DNA of 64,000 nucleotides from contig NC_069375.1 in the NCBI RefSeq assembly GCF_021730395.1, positions 11,431,001 through 11,495,000 on the forward strand, in the 5' to 3' direction. The stretch's first letter is position 1. Every line of letters begins with the position of its first letter. The position numbers and the translations under genes were made by a program. The notes below the pieces were generated by a model that was not told where the DNA came from, ran no database searches, and was given only the letters and a program-made list of their open reading frames with translations. This document shows, piece by piece, positions 43,370 through 55,050 of the stretch. The stretch comes from Mercenaria mercenaria. Lineage: Eukaryota > Mollusca > Bivalvia > Venerida > Veneridae.

Positions 43370-44170
43370 CTTTTGGAAAAACCCCTGAGAAAAGGACCTT
43401 TTTGTGGATCCTGGGGGAGGTTTTTATCAACCCCAAAAACTCCGCCCTTAAAACGCTGGTTTTGGGTGTTGGACAAAATTACTTGGTATCCCACCGGACA
43501 GGAAAGCTACAGGTAGAGGGGGGGTTTGCCCTTTCAGAGTGCAGCGCGTTCATTAAAAACGATGAAATAACTTTTTTGGTCTTGTAAATCAATGCATTTT
43601 GGGGGTAAATTTTACAAAAACCTTTTGGGGTTCTCTTTTTTCCCGCGGTGCCCCACCTTTTTTTTGTAATTGTTTTTTTGGGTTTTTTTAAATTCTCTTT
43701 TTTTTTTTTGTTTTTTCCACGAGTCCGTAATACCCCTGCGTGGGGTTTGTTTTGGGGGGAAAAAAACATGTTATAACAAAATTAAAAAAATACAATTGAA
43801 ATCATAATTATATAATAAAAATAACCCTTAGGTTTTTTGCAAATTTGCCCTCTGTTGGGGTTTTTTTTTATTTTCAATAAGGGGTTTTTCCGTGGGGGGG
43901 GGGGGCACGGTCTTGGGCTTCAACACTGCCTACCCATGTGGGTTTTTTTTGAACCTCATTTTTGGGGTTGGTTTTGTTTTTTAGGGTTTTAAATTTTTCA
44001 TGTGAGGGGAAGGGCCCCTTCTGCGACTTTTCGGAAGGGCGGGTGGTTCTACCGAATTTTCCGCCCGTGGGCAAAAAAATTTATCTAAGCTTTGCATATT
44101 TCAGGTCGCTCTCAATTACGAGGTATGGAGGGGGCGGGGGGGGGGGTTTATTGCCGACCTTGCCCGATAA
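43370..44170. other. Homopolymer-rich stretch, possible sequence artefact
   Basis: Dozens of runs of four to fifteen G, T or A in 800 bases, unlike the rest of the window, with no repeat period. It reads like poorly called sequence, or a real GT-rich block. Open frames inside should not be trusted. Confidence 0.6.
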
Positions 44171-44488
44171 AAAAAGTTGCTATTCACCCCGTATTCACGT
44201 TGAATATGTTGTTTTGAAATTTTCTGTTACAAAAATGAAATTACTAAAAACGTTTTGTTGTAAAGTTGAAAAAAGAATGGAATATGGGTTTTGGATAGTA
44301 CATTGTTCTTGATCTAAAACGAATAAGGGGAAATGAATTTCAGACCCCATTTGTCTTATATTTAAACATGTGCGCAGGTAGATCTGCTTTTTGGTGATTA
44401 AAAATATTAAAATAAAATTATTTTAAAATATATCTTAAACGTACCCGCTTATTTTGGAGCTGTGATCGTTTCATTGTCATTCTATTTT

Positions 44489-45883
44489 AGTTCAGTGCTC
44501 AGTGTTGAGCTATTGTGATCATACTGTGTCCGTCGCCCGTTGTCGTGCTACGTCAGCGGTCAATAGTTTGAATGTTAACACTCTAGATGTTACAGTTTTA
44601 GCCCAGTCTCAATTATACTTGGTCAGAATATTACACTGAATAAAATCTCGGACAAGTTTGTTACTGGGTTACAAGATCAGTTAGTAGGAAATCCTTGTTA
44701 ACATTCTAGGAGCCACTTTTTGTACCTTATCGTTATGGAAGTTTGTCAGAATGTTTGTCTCTATGAAATCTAGGACAAGTTCAACACAAGGTTACCTGAG
44801 GTCAGACATTGATCACCAGGTCAAATCATAGAAAACATAGAACTCACTTTCTGTTTAAGAGTCCTCTGTGGCCGAGTGGTTAAGGTCGCTGACTTCAAAT
44901 CACTTGCCCCTCACCGATGTGGGTTCGAGCCTCACTTGGGGCGTTGAATTCTTCATATAAGCTGGCTGACTTACGGACGATCGGTGTTTCTACCCAGGTG
45001 CATGCCCGCTCGCGAAGAAATAATGCACAGAGTGGCACCTGGGTCTTCCTTCACCATCAAAGCTGGAAAGTCACTATATGATCTTTAATTGTGTCGGTGC
45101 GACGATAAGCTCAACAACAACAACAAAAAAAACATTTTCTGTTTGACCTTCTTAAAGCTTTGTCTATGAAATCTAGGTCAAGTTCAAAATTAGTTTACAT
45201 GAAGTAAAATACTAGGCCACTAGGTCAAATTCTTTGAAGAAAAATGTTAACTCCCTAGAAGCCATATTTTCTGTGTGATTGTCTTACAATTGTGTCAGAA
45301 TGTTTGTCTCTATCAAATCTAGATTAAGTTTTAAAACTGGGTTACATGAGTCAAGAAATTAGATCACGAGGTCAAATCATTGAAAGACCTTGTTAACACT
45401 CAAGAAGCAACATTTTCTATTTGATCATTATAAATCTTTATTTGTTTCTTTAAAATCTGACTCGGGTTTAAAACTGGGTTACCTGAGGTCACTGAGGTAC
45501 TCTAGGTCACTAGATCAAATCATAGCACTCAAGGTCACATTTATCTTCATGGGATTAGGTAGGAGTATTTGTCTGTTTAAACTCTAGAACAAATTTGTAA
45601 CTCGGTCACTTGGGAAAAACTAGGTCATTAGGTCAAATCTTAGAAAAACTTTGTTAACACTTCAGAGGCTACTTTTCAACTTGTACACAATAGATCCTTG
45701 TCAGAATGTTTGATTGTATGAAATCTAGGTCAATTTCCAAAGTGGGGTACCAGAGGTCTAGCTGATTTACATAAAACATGGTCCAAAATTTTGTATCTTT
45801 GAAATCTAGGCCAGATTGGATACTTATCTGGGTCTGGAATTAGGTAAGGTGAGCGGTGCAGGGCATTCAGAGCCTTTTTGTTT
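44489..45883 (+). mobile_element. Helentron-like element, family C, worn, with nested SINE
   Basis: Head AGTTCAGTGCTCAGTGTTGAGCT followed by GTGTCCGTCGCCCGTTGTCG. Units of about 150 bp carry AAATCTAGGTCAAGTT and CTAGGTCACTAGGTCAAATC. Tail AAGGTGAGCGGTGCAGGGCATTC then TTTTTGTT. The nested SINE occupies 44857-45135. Confidence 0.7.
44857..45135 (+). repeat. Full-length tRNA-derived SINE
   Basis: The tRNA-like head has an A box GTGGCCGAGTGGTTAAGG and a B box GGGTTCGAGCC (Ser/Leu-like). A body with GGTGTTTCTACCCAGGTGCA and AAAGCTGGAAAGTCACTATA follows, then the tail GTGTCGGTGCGACG and (CAA)n/A-run. TTTCTGTTT at 44848-44856 and 45136-45144 is a perfect 9 bp target-site duplication. Copies of its tail occur at 1146. 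Transcribed by Pol III in the family; moved by LINE machinery. Confidence 0.88.
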
Positions 45884-45947
45884 TTGAATAGCTGTCAGAC
45901 ATTAATTATAAATCTTAATGTAATACAGGTAGTTGCTTCTTTTTAAG

Positions 45948-46108
45948 TTCTGAACAAGGTGTAATTGTAAAACCTGGCGACGAAATTCGTACAACGTGTG
46001 TGTACAAGTCAACATCAAGGGACACAACCACATACTACGGAGACGACACAACTGATGAAATGTGTTTTTCATTTTTGAGTTATTTCCCGGCCGAGAAAAC
46101 CAGAAGAA
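45948..46108 (+). CDS. DBH-like copper monooxygenase, C-terminal catalytic domain exon
   Basis: Reads SEQGVIVKPGDEIRTTCVYK.. then ..TYYGDDTTDEMCFSFLSYFP. This is the second copper domain of the dopamine-beta-hydroxylase / MOXD1 / PHM family (Cu2_monooxygenase C-terminal): KPGD..TTC.Y, then T-DEMC, whose Met is the known CuM ligand, then F..Y.P. These ascorbate-dependent enzymes hydroxylate small substrates in the secretory pathway. The acceptor is TTTTTAAG and the donor GTAAGA; the first base completes an upstream codon and one base is left. The exons with the HxH copper ligands and the N-terminal domain were not found upstream. The substrate cannot be predicted. Confidence 0.9.
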
Positions 46109-47034
46109 GTAAGATATTAATAATATTTTAATACGTGGTTGATAATAATTGATTTTATGTCTGTGTAAAGAACATACAGCGATTTGAAAATAGGAGTTTA
46201 AAAGTCCGAACACTTTTAAGGTATTTCCACATGAAGCAGCAGAATCAGTCATTTCATAGTTTTAAATGAGTTCACGAAATATATATCTGTCTATCGGTCT
46301 GTCCGTCGTCGTGTTAACGGTTCTTCCTTCTGTCGGTCTACGTTCAATCTAATAGTTTGAAAACCAGTTCCTAGAAAATTTCCAGAGCAACGTCACACAC
46401 AGCGCACAACATCACATACAATGTCATGATGCCACTGCTTATGTTTGAAAAACTTAATGTCTATTATTTGTAGATTTCTTTTACATTTGATTTCTATAGA
46501 TCTACTACTGTTAATTTCTACATACATCTTTGGCTATATTGAAGCATATTTTGAAAAGTTCCGATTTTTTTTTTATTCTTCTCTTGTTTACAGTTTTATC
46601 CACCTTTTCCGTATCAAGCTGTTTTGTCCTTTGAAGAACTTTATCTCTAAAAATTTATTTCTTATATAAAATTCACATAATAGGTCCTTAAGAAATCCAA
46701 AGGTGGTAACATAGACTTTAGAAAAAAATCTTTAAAAGTTATTATTTTATCGTTAGAAACCTTTCAGTTGTATATTCAACCATTTTGGATTACTTAAAAG
46801 CTTTAAAATAACTAGTTTGATTTTATTTTTGATGGATTTTACTATTTTTTACAAAGTGTTTATTTTAAGCTTTTTATGTCGAAACACACAGCTAATTATT
46901 CAGGTCATAAGATTAATGATGAGAACAATCAATATTCATTTTAAACAAATTAGGAATTACACTGTTTTTTGTTGAAAAACACTACAAACTTCTGCTAAGG
47001 CGTGTCTTATGTATCGTCTTTATGTATCATTTTA
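46109..47034. other. Intron of the monooxygenase gene
   Basis: AT-rich, with a stray TCGGTCTGTCCGTCGTCG near 46290 that recalls a HINE head. Nothing else recognised. Confidence 0.5.
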
Positions 47035-47288
47035 TGCACTCTCTCTTTGGGGGCGTAATATAGTAATTGCAGCGTCCGTCCGTCCGTCCGTTCGTTCGTT
47101 CGTTCGTTCGTTCTTTCTTTCGTTTGTTCCAAATTGTCCGATCTGTTACTTTGTCATTCAACAAGAGATTTTAATATCACTTGGCACAAATGATCCCCAT
47201 AAATCGACGATGTGTCATGCGCAAGACCCTACCATTAGTATAAAGGTTAAAGTCACACTAGGAGGTCAAATGTCAGCAGGGTTTTTTT

Positions 47289-48922
47289 AGCTCACCTGTC
47301 ACAAAGTGACAAGGTGAGCTTTTGTGATCGTGCGGTGTCCGTCGTCCGTCGTCCGTCCGTCCGTGCGTGCGTGCGTGCGTGCGTCCGTCCGTCCGTAAAC
47401 TTTAGCTTGTGACCACTCTAGAGGTCACATTTTTCATGGGATCTTTATGAAAGTTGGTCAGAATGTTCATCTTGATGATATCTAGGTCAAGTTCGAAACT
47501 GGGTCACGTGCCATCAAAAACTAGGTCAGTAGGTCTAAAAATAGAAAAACCTTGTGACCTCTCTAGAGGCCATATATTTCACAAGATCTTCATGAAACTT
47601 GGTCAGAATGTTCATCTTGATGATATCTAGGTCAAGTTTGAAACTGGGTCACATGCCATCAAAAACTAGGTCAGTAGGTCTAAAAATAGAAAACCTTGTG
47701 ACCTCTCTAGAGGCCATATATTTCACAAGATCTTCATGAAAATTGGTCAGAACATTCACCTTGATAATATCTAGGTAAAGTTCGAAACTGGGTCACGTGC
47801 CATCAAAAATTAGGTCAGTAGGTCAAATAATAGAAAAACCTTGTGACCTCCCTAGAGGCCATATTTTTCATGGGATCTGTATGAAAGTTGGTCTGAATGT
47901 TCATCTTGATGATATCTAGGTCAAGTTCGAAACTGGGTCATGTGCGGTCAAAAAACTAGGTCAGTAGGTCTAAAATAGAAAAACCTTGTGACCTCTCTAG
48001 AGGCCATATATTTCATGAGATCTTCATGAAAATTGGTCAGAATGTTCACCTTGATGATATCTAGGTCAAGTTCGAAAGTGGGTCACGTGCGGTCAAAAAC
48101 TAGGTCAGTAGGTCAAATAATAGAAAAACCTTGTGACCTCTCTAAAGGCCATATTTTTCATGGGATCTGTATGAAAATTGGTCGAATGTTCATCTTGATG
48201 ATATCTAGGTCAAGTTTGAAAGTGGGTCACGTGCATCAAAAACTAGGTCAGTAGGTCAAATAATAGAAAAACTTGTGACCTCTCTAAAGGCCATATTTTT
48301 CATGGGATCTGTATGAAAATTGGTCTGAATTGTTCATCTTGATGATATCTAGGTCAAGTTCGAAACAGGATCATGTGCGGTCAAAAACTAGGTCATTAGG
48401 TCTAAAATAGAAAAAACTTGTGACCTCTCTAGAGACCATACTTGTGAATGGGTCTCCATAAGAATTTGGTCAGAATGTTCACCTTGATGATATCTAGGTC
48501 AAGTTTGAAACTGGGTCACGTGCCTTAAAAAACTAGGTCAGTAGGTCAAATAATAAAAAACCTTGTGACCTCTCTAGAGGCCATACTTTTCATGGGATCT
48601 GTATGAAAGTTGGTCTGAATGTTCATCTTGATGATATCTAGGTCAAGTTTGAAACTGGGTCAACTGCGGTCAAAAAATTGGTCAGTAGGTCTAAAATTAT
48701 TAAAATCTTTTGACCTCTCTAGAGACCGTATATTTCAATGGATCTTCATGAAAATTGGTCAGAATTTTTATCTTGATAATATCTAGGTCAAGTTCAAAAC
48801 TGGGTCACATGAGCTCAAAAACTAGGTCACTGTGTCAAATAATAGAAAAAAACGACGTCATACTCAAAACTGGGTCATGTGGGAAGAGGTGAGCGATTCA
48901 GGACCATCATGGTCCTCTTGTT
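47289..48922 (+). mobile_element. Helentron-like element, family C, well preserved
   Basis: Head hairpin AGCTCACCTGTCAC-AAA-GTGACAAGGTGAGCT, then TCCGTCCGTCCGTGCGTGCG. Ten units of about 145 bp: CTTGATGATATCTAGGTCAA, GACCTCTCTAGAGGCCATAT, AAAAACTAGGTCAGTAGGTC. End GAGGTGAGCGATTCA, hairpin GGACCA-TCA-TGGTCC, TCTTGTTT. Its units are more alike than in the other family C copies, so it may be the youngest. Confidence 0.85.
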
Positions 48923-49194
48923 TCCTGTCCGGTCTGTCACTCAACCATCCATCAAGGGGTATTTATATTACTTGGCACAAATGTTCCCCATAATCATAGG
49001 ATGTGTTCTATATATATCCTGAACCCTAGCCAAAACGTTAAGGTCACACTTGGATGTCAAAGTTAAGTAGTGTTATTTTCCTGTCCGGTTTATAACCCAT
49101 AATAATAATATGACGGCGTGCAATGCATAAGACCCAGACTTCTAGCATAAAGGTCAATGTCACACCCAGGGGTCAAAGTCAGGAGAGGACAACC

Positions 49195-49293
49195 GTAAGC
49201 TGATAAATCTTTCTGTCCAATTCCTTAATTAATGTTTTGTAAATGTTTCATGTATTACTGAAAATAAAGTATGTTTAAACTAAACTAAAGTCA
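49195..49293 (+). repeat. Retroposon 3' tail fragment
   Basis: TTGTAAATGTTTCATGTATT followed by ACTGAAAATAAAGTATG and TTTAAACTAAACTAAA looks like a 5'-truncated LINE end inserted in a unit of the element at 47035. Short, so low certainty. Confidence 0.45.
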
Positions 49294-49990
49294 GTAGTGT
49301 TTTTCATGTCCGTTCCATAACTCTGTCATCATTGAAGTGACTTTAATATTACTTGGCAGAAATATATCCCATAATGAGACGATATGTCATGCTCAACCAT
49401 CAGACCCCTAGCTCAAAGGTCACGGCTACACTGTCAGTAGTGTTTTCTACTGTCCGGTCCATAACTCATCCTTCAAGGGATTCTGAAATAACAAGGCACA
49501 AATGTACCCCCGAGACCCCTAGCCTGAAGGTCAAGGTAACACTCAGTAGTCATAGGTCAATAGGTTTTTTGTCCTGTTGGGCCCATAACGCTGTCATCCA
49601 TCAAAGGATTTTAATATTGAATGACACAAATTTTCCACATAATGAGACGACATGTCATGAGCAAAACACAGATCTCTAACTCAAAGGTCAAGGTCACACT
49701 TGGAGGTCAAAGTTCAGTAGGTGTTTTTTCCCTGTGCGGCGGTCCATAACTCTGTCATCATATAAGGGATTTTAATATTTCATGGCAAAAATATTTTTCA
49801 GAATGAGACAATTTGTCAATTTGTCATGCACAACACCCATACCCCTAGCTCAAAGGTCACACTAGCAGGTCAAAAGGTTTATTTCCCTGTCCGGTCCATA
49901 ACATACAGGTTATAAACAATTTATCAAAACATTTACCAAAATATTACATATCAGCTACCATTTCCATTCTTATAAAGCAGTAACGGGGAT

Positions 49991-50005
49991 GGGGGGGGGG
50001 GGGGG
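49991..50005 (+). repeat. Poly-G run of 15
   Basis: Uninterrupted G15 after GGGGAT. Prone to length error in sequencing. Confidence 0.9.
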
Positions 50006-50506
50006 ACATTGGCCTATATATCAGAGTGCTAATTACAAATCTCATTTCAAACAATTGTGTTTTTGATTTTTAGAAATGTTAAATTCAGTATAGTTACATC
50101 TTGCAAACTTTAAGGTGTAGAGATCCCGATGGAAGTAAGTAGTACCAGTTTTTCAAGGTCATAGCAGGATGTCTGATATGCAAACACGAAGTGAACAAAA
50201 TATGTATCAAAATCTTAATTTGAATGTGAAAAGTTTAATTTATTTACACATCCTGCATATATGCAGTTGAAAAGTGTATTAATTCTCTGTATACGAGTTT
50301 CAGTTACTTACTGTACTTAAAGAGATTATTACACGAGTTAAAATTCTTTTAATATTGAAGTTATTAAACGAGCCGAATGGAAATTATAAGATGCGAGGCT
50401 CTGTTGAGCATTATATCCTTTTTTCGATGAGTTTAAAAATCAGTGTGGAAAGACAAAAATGTTATATTCTTTTTTTCACATGTTAGCTTTTCCTGCTGAA
50501 ATATTT

Positions 50507-50684
50507 AAGAATAATTTATAGAAAAAGAGTGTTTTATCAATATTTATGCACGACGGGCGGTTATAGGTCGGGCGTAATAATATCGCGAGGGCGCAGTCCG
50601 AATGAAATTATTTGTACGACGTATTACCGCCCGAGTGTATAAATAGTGTTAAAACACGGTTTTGCTAAAAATTATTTCAATTCT
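50507..50684. mobile_element. Palindromic MITE, about 178 bp
   Basis: Arms of about 60 bp: GAATAATTTATAG..TATTTATGCACGACGGGCGG and, inverted, CCGCCCGAGTGTATAAATAG..AAAAATTATTTC. The centre is GC-rich (GCGAGGGCGCAG). Confidence 0.7.
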
Positions 50685-51464
50685 AATATGCCCTTGTTAA
50701 TCTAAAACAGTAGATAAAATACAGAAGCGCTCTTTCTTTGTCGCAACAAAAAACTTTTGACGTCACCGCACGTTAACGTGACATCATTCTAGCGTAAGGG
50801 TGTTTTAACAAAGGCAAACATATTACAATAACATTTCTTCTTTCTTTATCTTTTATAGACTAAGTCAATTTGACCAGCGTCGCTTATACATGTATTTAAA
50901 ACGACATCAACGTCAAAGTTTTATTACGCTGGTGAGCCTAAATTATGTAATGGCTGTATATTTCACTCCGACGACCTTAAACATGTGATAAAAGTAATCA
51001 TATTGATCTTGCTCCTAAATGAATTTGAACAGGATTGAATTGAATGAACAGATACAAAACATTGTTGATATCTTATGTATCATATCAGCAATTCTTCAGC
51101 ATAAAACTTTTGTAAAATGTCAACATCAAAGAATTTCAAATTTTTCACGTGCAAGAATTTCACATTGGGAGACTTAATGTTGGCCATTAAATCATCATTT
51201 AAAAGACGTATTTAAAAAAAACTTACTAACACACGGTAAACACTTTGTATGATTTATAACATATATTTCAATCTTACAAATAAAGCCGCAACTATTGAAA
51301 TAATCTTCAACAGATTTGGAGGATGAAAGCTTAAGTATAGCTCAGTACAAGTGACTATCATAGTTGTATTGTAAAAGCAACGAACAAAATCTTTTTGTAC
51401 AGATGTTTAATATAGTGTTCCTTTACATATGTAAAGTAATTGTATTTACGTTTTTTCACCATAG
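50685..51464. other. Intron of the monooxygenase gene
   Basis: AT-rich unique sequence ending in TTTTTTCACCATAG. No feature recognised. Confidence 0.5.
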
Positions 51465-51555
51465 GATGCAATGCATGGAGAGATACCAGTCCTTGTGATT
51501 GGAAGGACAATGATAATATAGCTCTTGGTTGCGACTTTAGGTCTTTGCGATTAGA
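51465..51555 (+). CDS. DBH-like copper monooxygenase, exon 2 of those seen
   Basis: Reads RCNAWRDTSPCDWKDNDNIA..LGCDFRSLRL. It joins in frame to the TDEMC exon (A+GA) across a 5.4 kb intron and leaves GA. Bounded by TCACCATAG and GTAAGT. This is the stretch just after the core copper domain, cysteine-containing, less conserved in the family. Confidence 0.8.
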
Positions 51556-51908
51556 GTAAGTTTCTTCTAAATATACTAATGGCAGTTACTAGTAGGTTAG
51601 AAATATCAAAATTAAAAAAAAACTCCATTTTTATAGCTCACATGTTCCACCTGCTGAGTGGCTATGAATTAAGTGTAAAAAATGATATGCAAAAACAAGA
51701 GACCAGCAATACGTTCCTCTTTTCTATTATAACCTGGTCCTTCTGCAATACCATCCTTGGTCTTTTGTTTGAAGGCATAATGTTTTTAACATTGATTTTG
51801 AAGAAGTGTAGTAAACGATTTAAAATCATACATAAAAACTGATTTGGAAAAAAGATCGTTAAGTTCACAAAAATCACAAAAATCATAACAAATCATTTAT
51901 ACTTTCAG

Positions 51909-52242
51909 TAATCCAGAGATGAGGCACTTGGTTTCAAATGTAACCAAAAAGTGTCTCCCAGGTTTTTGTAAAGTCGAATGCTTGCTGTATGTTCGTGAAA
52001 TAAAGAAGTTGCCATGTTTCGTAGGTGATGCAGATAAATACGCGAGATACATAGCACTGGTGGAGAAGCCCCAAAATAATACGCTCCAGTATATAAGTAA
52101 CTTTTATGCAGCATTAGACTCATGTGACAAGGAATTGATGGATGAACAGATTCATGCACTTAAAACAGCATTCAATATGGAAAAAAAGGAGTCAGAAATA
52201 AATGGCAGTTGTGTAATGAACAGGTGCGACAATGAGTGCGGG
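51909..52242 (+). CDS. DBH-like copper monooxygenase, exon 3 of those seen
   Basis: Encodes DNPEMRHLVSNVTKKCLPGF.. to ..GSCVMNRCDNECG, 111 codons in frame with its neighbours (GA+T; ends in phase 0). It has eight cysteines, mostly near both ends, and several N-glycosylation sites (NVT, NNT, NGS), fitting a secreted or luminal protein. The acceptor is TACTTTCAG, the donor GTGAGT. The helical middle has no motif I recognise. Confidence 0.85.
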
Positions 52243-52378
52243 GTGAGTTCCGCCGAAACGGTTGTGTTTGGTGTTCAAGTGTTCATATTCGTGACAATGC
52301 TTCATCATGTTTTGTTTGGCTATCCTGTATTCTAGTATTTGTAATTCGGGATAAATAATTATTTTTTGTTTGATTTAG

Positions 52379-52462
52379 TGTAACACCGACACAACCGATT
52401 GGGCGCAGCCAGCTGAATGGCTTCCTTACATGAATAATTCTACACCCTACCAACATCGGTGA
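52379..52462 (+). CDS. DBH-like copper monooxygenase, last coding exon
   Basis: Reads CNTDTTDWAQPAEWLPYMNN then STPYQHR and TGA; phase 0 start after TTTGATTTAG. It completes a 222-residue C-terminal portion. There is no hydrophobic C-terminal span or GPI-like tail, so a soluble secreted or luminal enzyme is likely. AATAAA at 53207 is a distant possible polyadenylation signal. Confidence 0.82.
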   Translation, partial: CNTDTTDWAQPAEWLPYMNNSTPYQHR

Positions 52463-53499
52463 GGTGGGGGGGGGGTGATTCTATGGAGGCTCCTGGAATT
52501 AGTAATTATAGTAGTTTGAAACATGATAACAAACTGAGTTGTAAATTGTCATACATCTGTCATATTATCAAAGTAGTCAACCGAGGTCAACATTTTCTAG
52601 TTTTTCTAGTGTAGATATTATAACATAACACAGCTGAAAAACTCTTTTAGATGTATTTGTTTATTGTACAAAGTAGCCTATACATGTGTATGAATTCATA
52701 CCGATCACATTGACAAATTAAATTGGTTAATTTTGCGATTTCGTAATTTTATGCATTAATAAGTAAGTTGTAAGTACTTCTGTTGGCTTTATGTTGTAAT
52801 TATAGTAATTTCAGAGTCGAAGTAAAAAAAACTGCTTAACACCTATCGTGTAGAATTTTATGCAAGCCATCATAATTTATTTATTTTTGCAGTTTATTCA
52901 ATAATCAGGGGATAAGTGCCTATTTCATTGTAAGACCATAATATCTTTCGCCAAGTTAACACCAGAATGCAGTTTCACAAGTGAAAGTATATCATATGCT
53001 GTGAAATATATTCTGATCGAAACAACTTTTCTTTTTTTATTTCATGGATTTTCCGTTCCAATGAATATAGACATATTTTCATTACAATGTATTTTAAAGT
53101 AGCATAGAACAGGGTTAGGTAGCTGTAATCAAATACCGTATATCTAATGAAATTGTGGTATACGTGAAAACAGGATATCAAGTTTCCGTACTGAATTTAT
53201 GGAACGAATAAAATTTGTAATACAATGCGAGACCCTCTGTTTAGCAGAACATAAATATCGTTGTTTTTTAAACTCAGAACTGGCACTACAGTATTTTAAT
53301 ATTCTATTTATCTCTTGCGCAATAACATTAAGGAAAAATATCCAGTCGTGACTCAGTTTATTATGAGTGATTATTTTCCTATTATTAACGTGACAAATGA
53401 TGTACTTTCAAGCCAGTCTATAAAGAACGCCTTTATTGGCAGATGGTCTTTATTCACAGGTTAAATATACTGTAAATATTAAATTTGGAAACAAAACCA
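52463..53499. other. 3' flank of the monooxygenase gene
   Basis: AT-rich, probably 3' UTR then intergenic. AATAAA at 53207-53212. Nothing else recognised. Confidence 0.45.
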
Positions 53500-53770
53500 G
53501 CAGTATTTAGAGTCAGGAGGAGCCTGTTCAGGGGTGGTCTTTAGCGCTGGTTTGACTTAGTGTTGGTATATTATTGGTCCTTTGAGATAATTGACTCCAT
53601 TTAATTTCACTAAAATTGAATTCCACTTTAGCTAAGGTGCTTAGGGACGTGAGAAGTATTGCACATTTCATTACCGCTCGTGAACATACTCGATCAAACC
53701 GAGTATGGTATTATTTTGCTTGGTTACAGTATATGCTTCCAAAGGATCCTCTTACAGATTTGATTATATA
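53500..53770. repeat. Dispersed repeat, copy 2
   Basis: Shares TAAGGTGCTTAGGGACGTGA, TTCATTACCGCTCGTGAAC and CTTACAGATTTGATT with 27245-27470. No ends or coding capacity seen. Confidence 0.5.
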
Positions 53771-54539
53771 CAACAAGCGAACTCAGTGAATTATTAAACT
53801 TTCTCCCGCGAAATGTATGTCTGGTCCCAGTCGGATTTAAAAAAAATGTCGCAGAAGTGAGAATGTTACATACATGTTCCTTTCAATCCATTTCTAGGGC
53901 TATAATTATATCATACAAGTAGGGCAAGTGAGAGGACATCTGCGGGGACGTATTTGCTAGTTTGTAAAAACCATTCGCAAAACTGAAATAGATTTAGTGC
54001 TGGATAGACAGAAATTGCAGTTTCGAAAATTTTTAGATTAAATATAAAAAGTCTGTTTAGATTTGCTAAGAAGTCTTCCGCCAATGAATACAAACACTAT
54101 TTACAAAAAAAAAAAAAAAAAAAGAAAGAAAGTACGCACTACTTTGACAAAGATATCAGCAAAAATGATCATTTTCAAACTAAATCAGAGACAATAACAC
54201 TTATAGGACAACGATTACATTAAAGCAGCTACTGTATAATAGCGCTTTTAAAAAGTGGGTCATCACAAGAAATTCAATGATTGCTGTTGTTAATGGACAG
54301 TAATCCTCTAAGTATGTGCAAACAAATGTTAAATGTGATGCAACAGGACATTGTTGTATTGCTGCACTGTCCGGCTATGATAGCGCAATCAGATACAGAA
54401 GTGGTAAATAGAACGCGGATGCAGATGGTTTACCAAGACAGCATGATCATATAGCAAAAATGCACGTTAAACAATAGATAAAAAGGTAATAAAGGCACTT
54501 AATTTTCTGCATATTAACATAAGTATGCACCATCGGCTT
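53771..54539. other. Intergenic
   Basis: Unique sequence except for a run of 19 A at 54105-54123 followed by GAAAGAAAG. No retroposed gene is recognised next to the A run. Confidence 0.5.
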
Positions 54540-55050
54540 ATAGTATAGATTCCAGGAATCTTACCTGATGTCGATCAACTCCTTCCAATGATCTTCGCAA
54601 AGATGTCATTGAATCAGGTTCTGTTGGAAGGAAGACTGGTGAAAAGCACAATATGGCGCTCTTCCCACATTTTACGTATCTAAGGAAAGAAACAAAACCA
54701 TCTGCTAAGCAGACTTGTACTACAGACCCTGAGATGACTAAGTACTTAAGGGAATGGGACACACTAGAGGTAAGAGACGATGTCTTTTATCGACGTGATA
54801 TCTTGAAGAAACAAGAGACTTCTAAAGAACCTCCGAGAAGACATTTTCCTTATTCACGAAGGTCGCGATACGACAACCTATCTATTCAGACAAGTCTCTT
54901 TGGTATGGATACATGGATCAAGGAAAAAGTCCATAAATCTAGCTGTATAAGACAAGAAACCTTCCTTAGCGTTGTGATACTAGTAAACATCAAATCATCT
55001 ATTGACTTCCTCAGTCAGAAAGTTCGTAGGGTGCGTTTTCAAAAAAAATA
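54540..55050 (+). mobile_element. Gypsy-family LTR retrotransposon fossil (pol fragment)
   Basis: The translation recalls the junction between the polymerase region and integrase of metazoan Gypsy elements (YLREWDTLEVRDDVFYRR; MDTWIKEKVH). It is a short internal piece of an old, broken copy; no LTRs, gag or envelope were found. Age cannot be dated here beyond being clearly decayed. Confidence 0.6.

Larger units (their letters stand above)
47035..49910 (+). mobile_element. Worn family E/D-like element hosting a family C element
   Basis: Head GGGGGCGTAATATAG and GTCCGTCCGTCCG then (GTTC)n. Units of 130-150 bp with CTGTCCGGTCCATAACTC and AGGTCAAGGTCACACTT resume after 48922. The unit text is cut after GTCAGCAGGGTTTTTTT and continues with CCTGTCCGGTCTGTCAC. 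The 3' end is lost near 49910. Confidence 0.6.

Noticed and set aside
43402-44312. Frames of 61-116 codons in the homopolymer block
   Set aside because: Composition-driven Gly/Lys/Phe-rich strings in sequence of doubtful quality.
44866-44940. tRNA gene (Ser/Leu-like A and B boxes)
   Set aside because: It continues into a SINE body and tail with a target-site duplication, and the anticodon arm is not well formed. It is the head of a SINE.
45902-46252. 116-codon minus-strand frame
   Set aside because: It lies opposite the copper monooxygenase exon, which has family motifs and splice sites on the plus strand. Shadow frame.
54105-54123. A19 run as the tail of a processed pseudogene
   Set aside because: No gene-like sequence or target-site duplication next to it.
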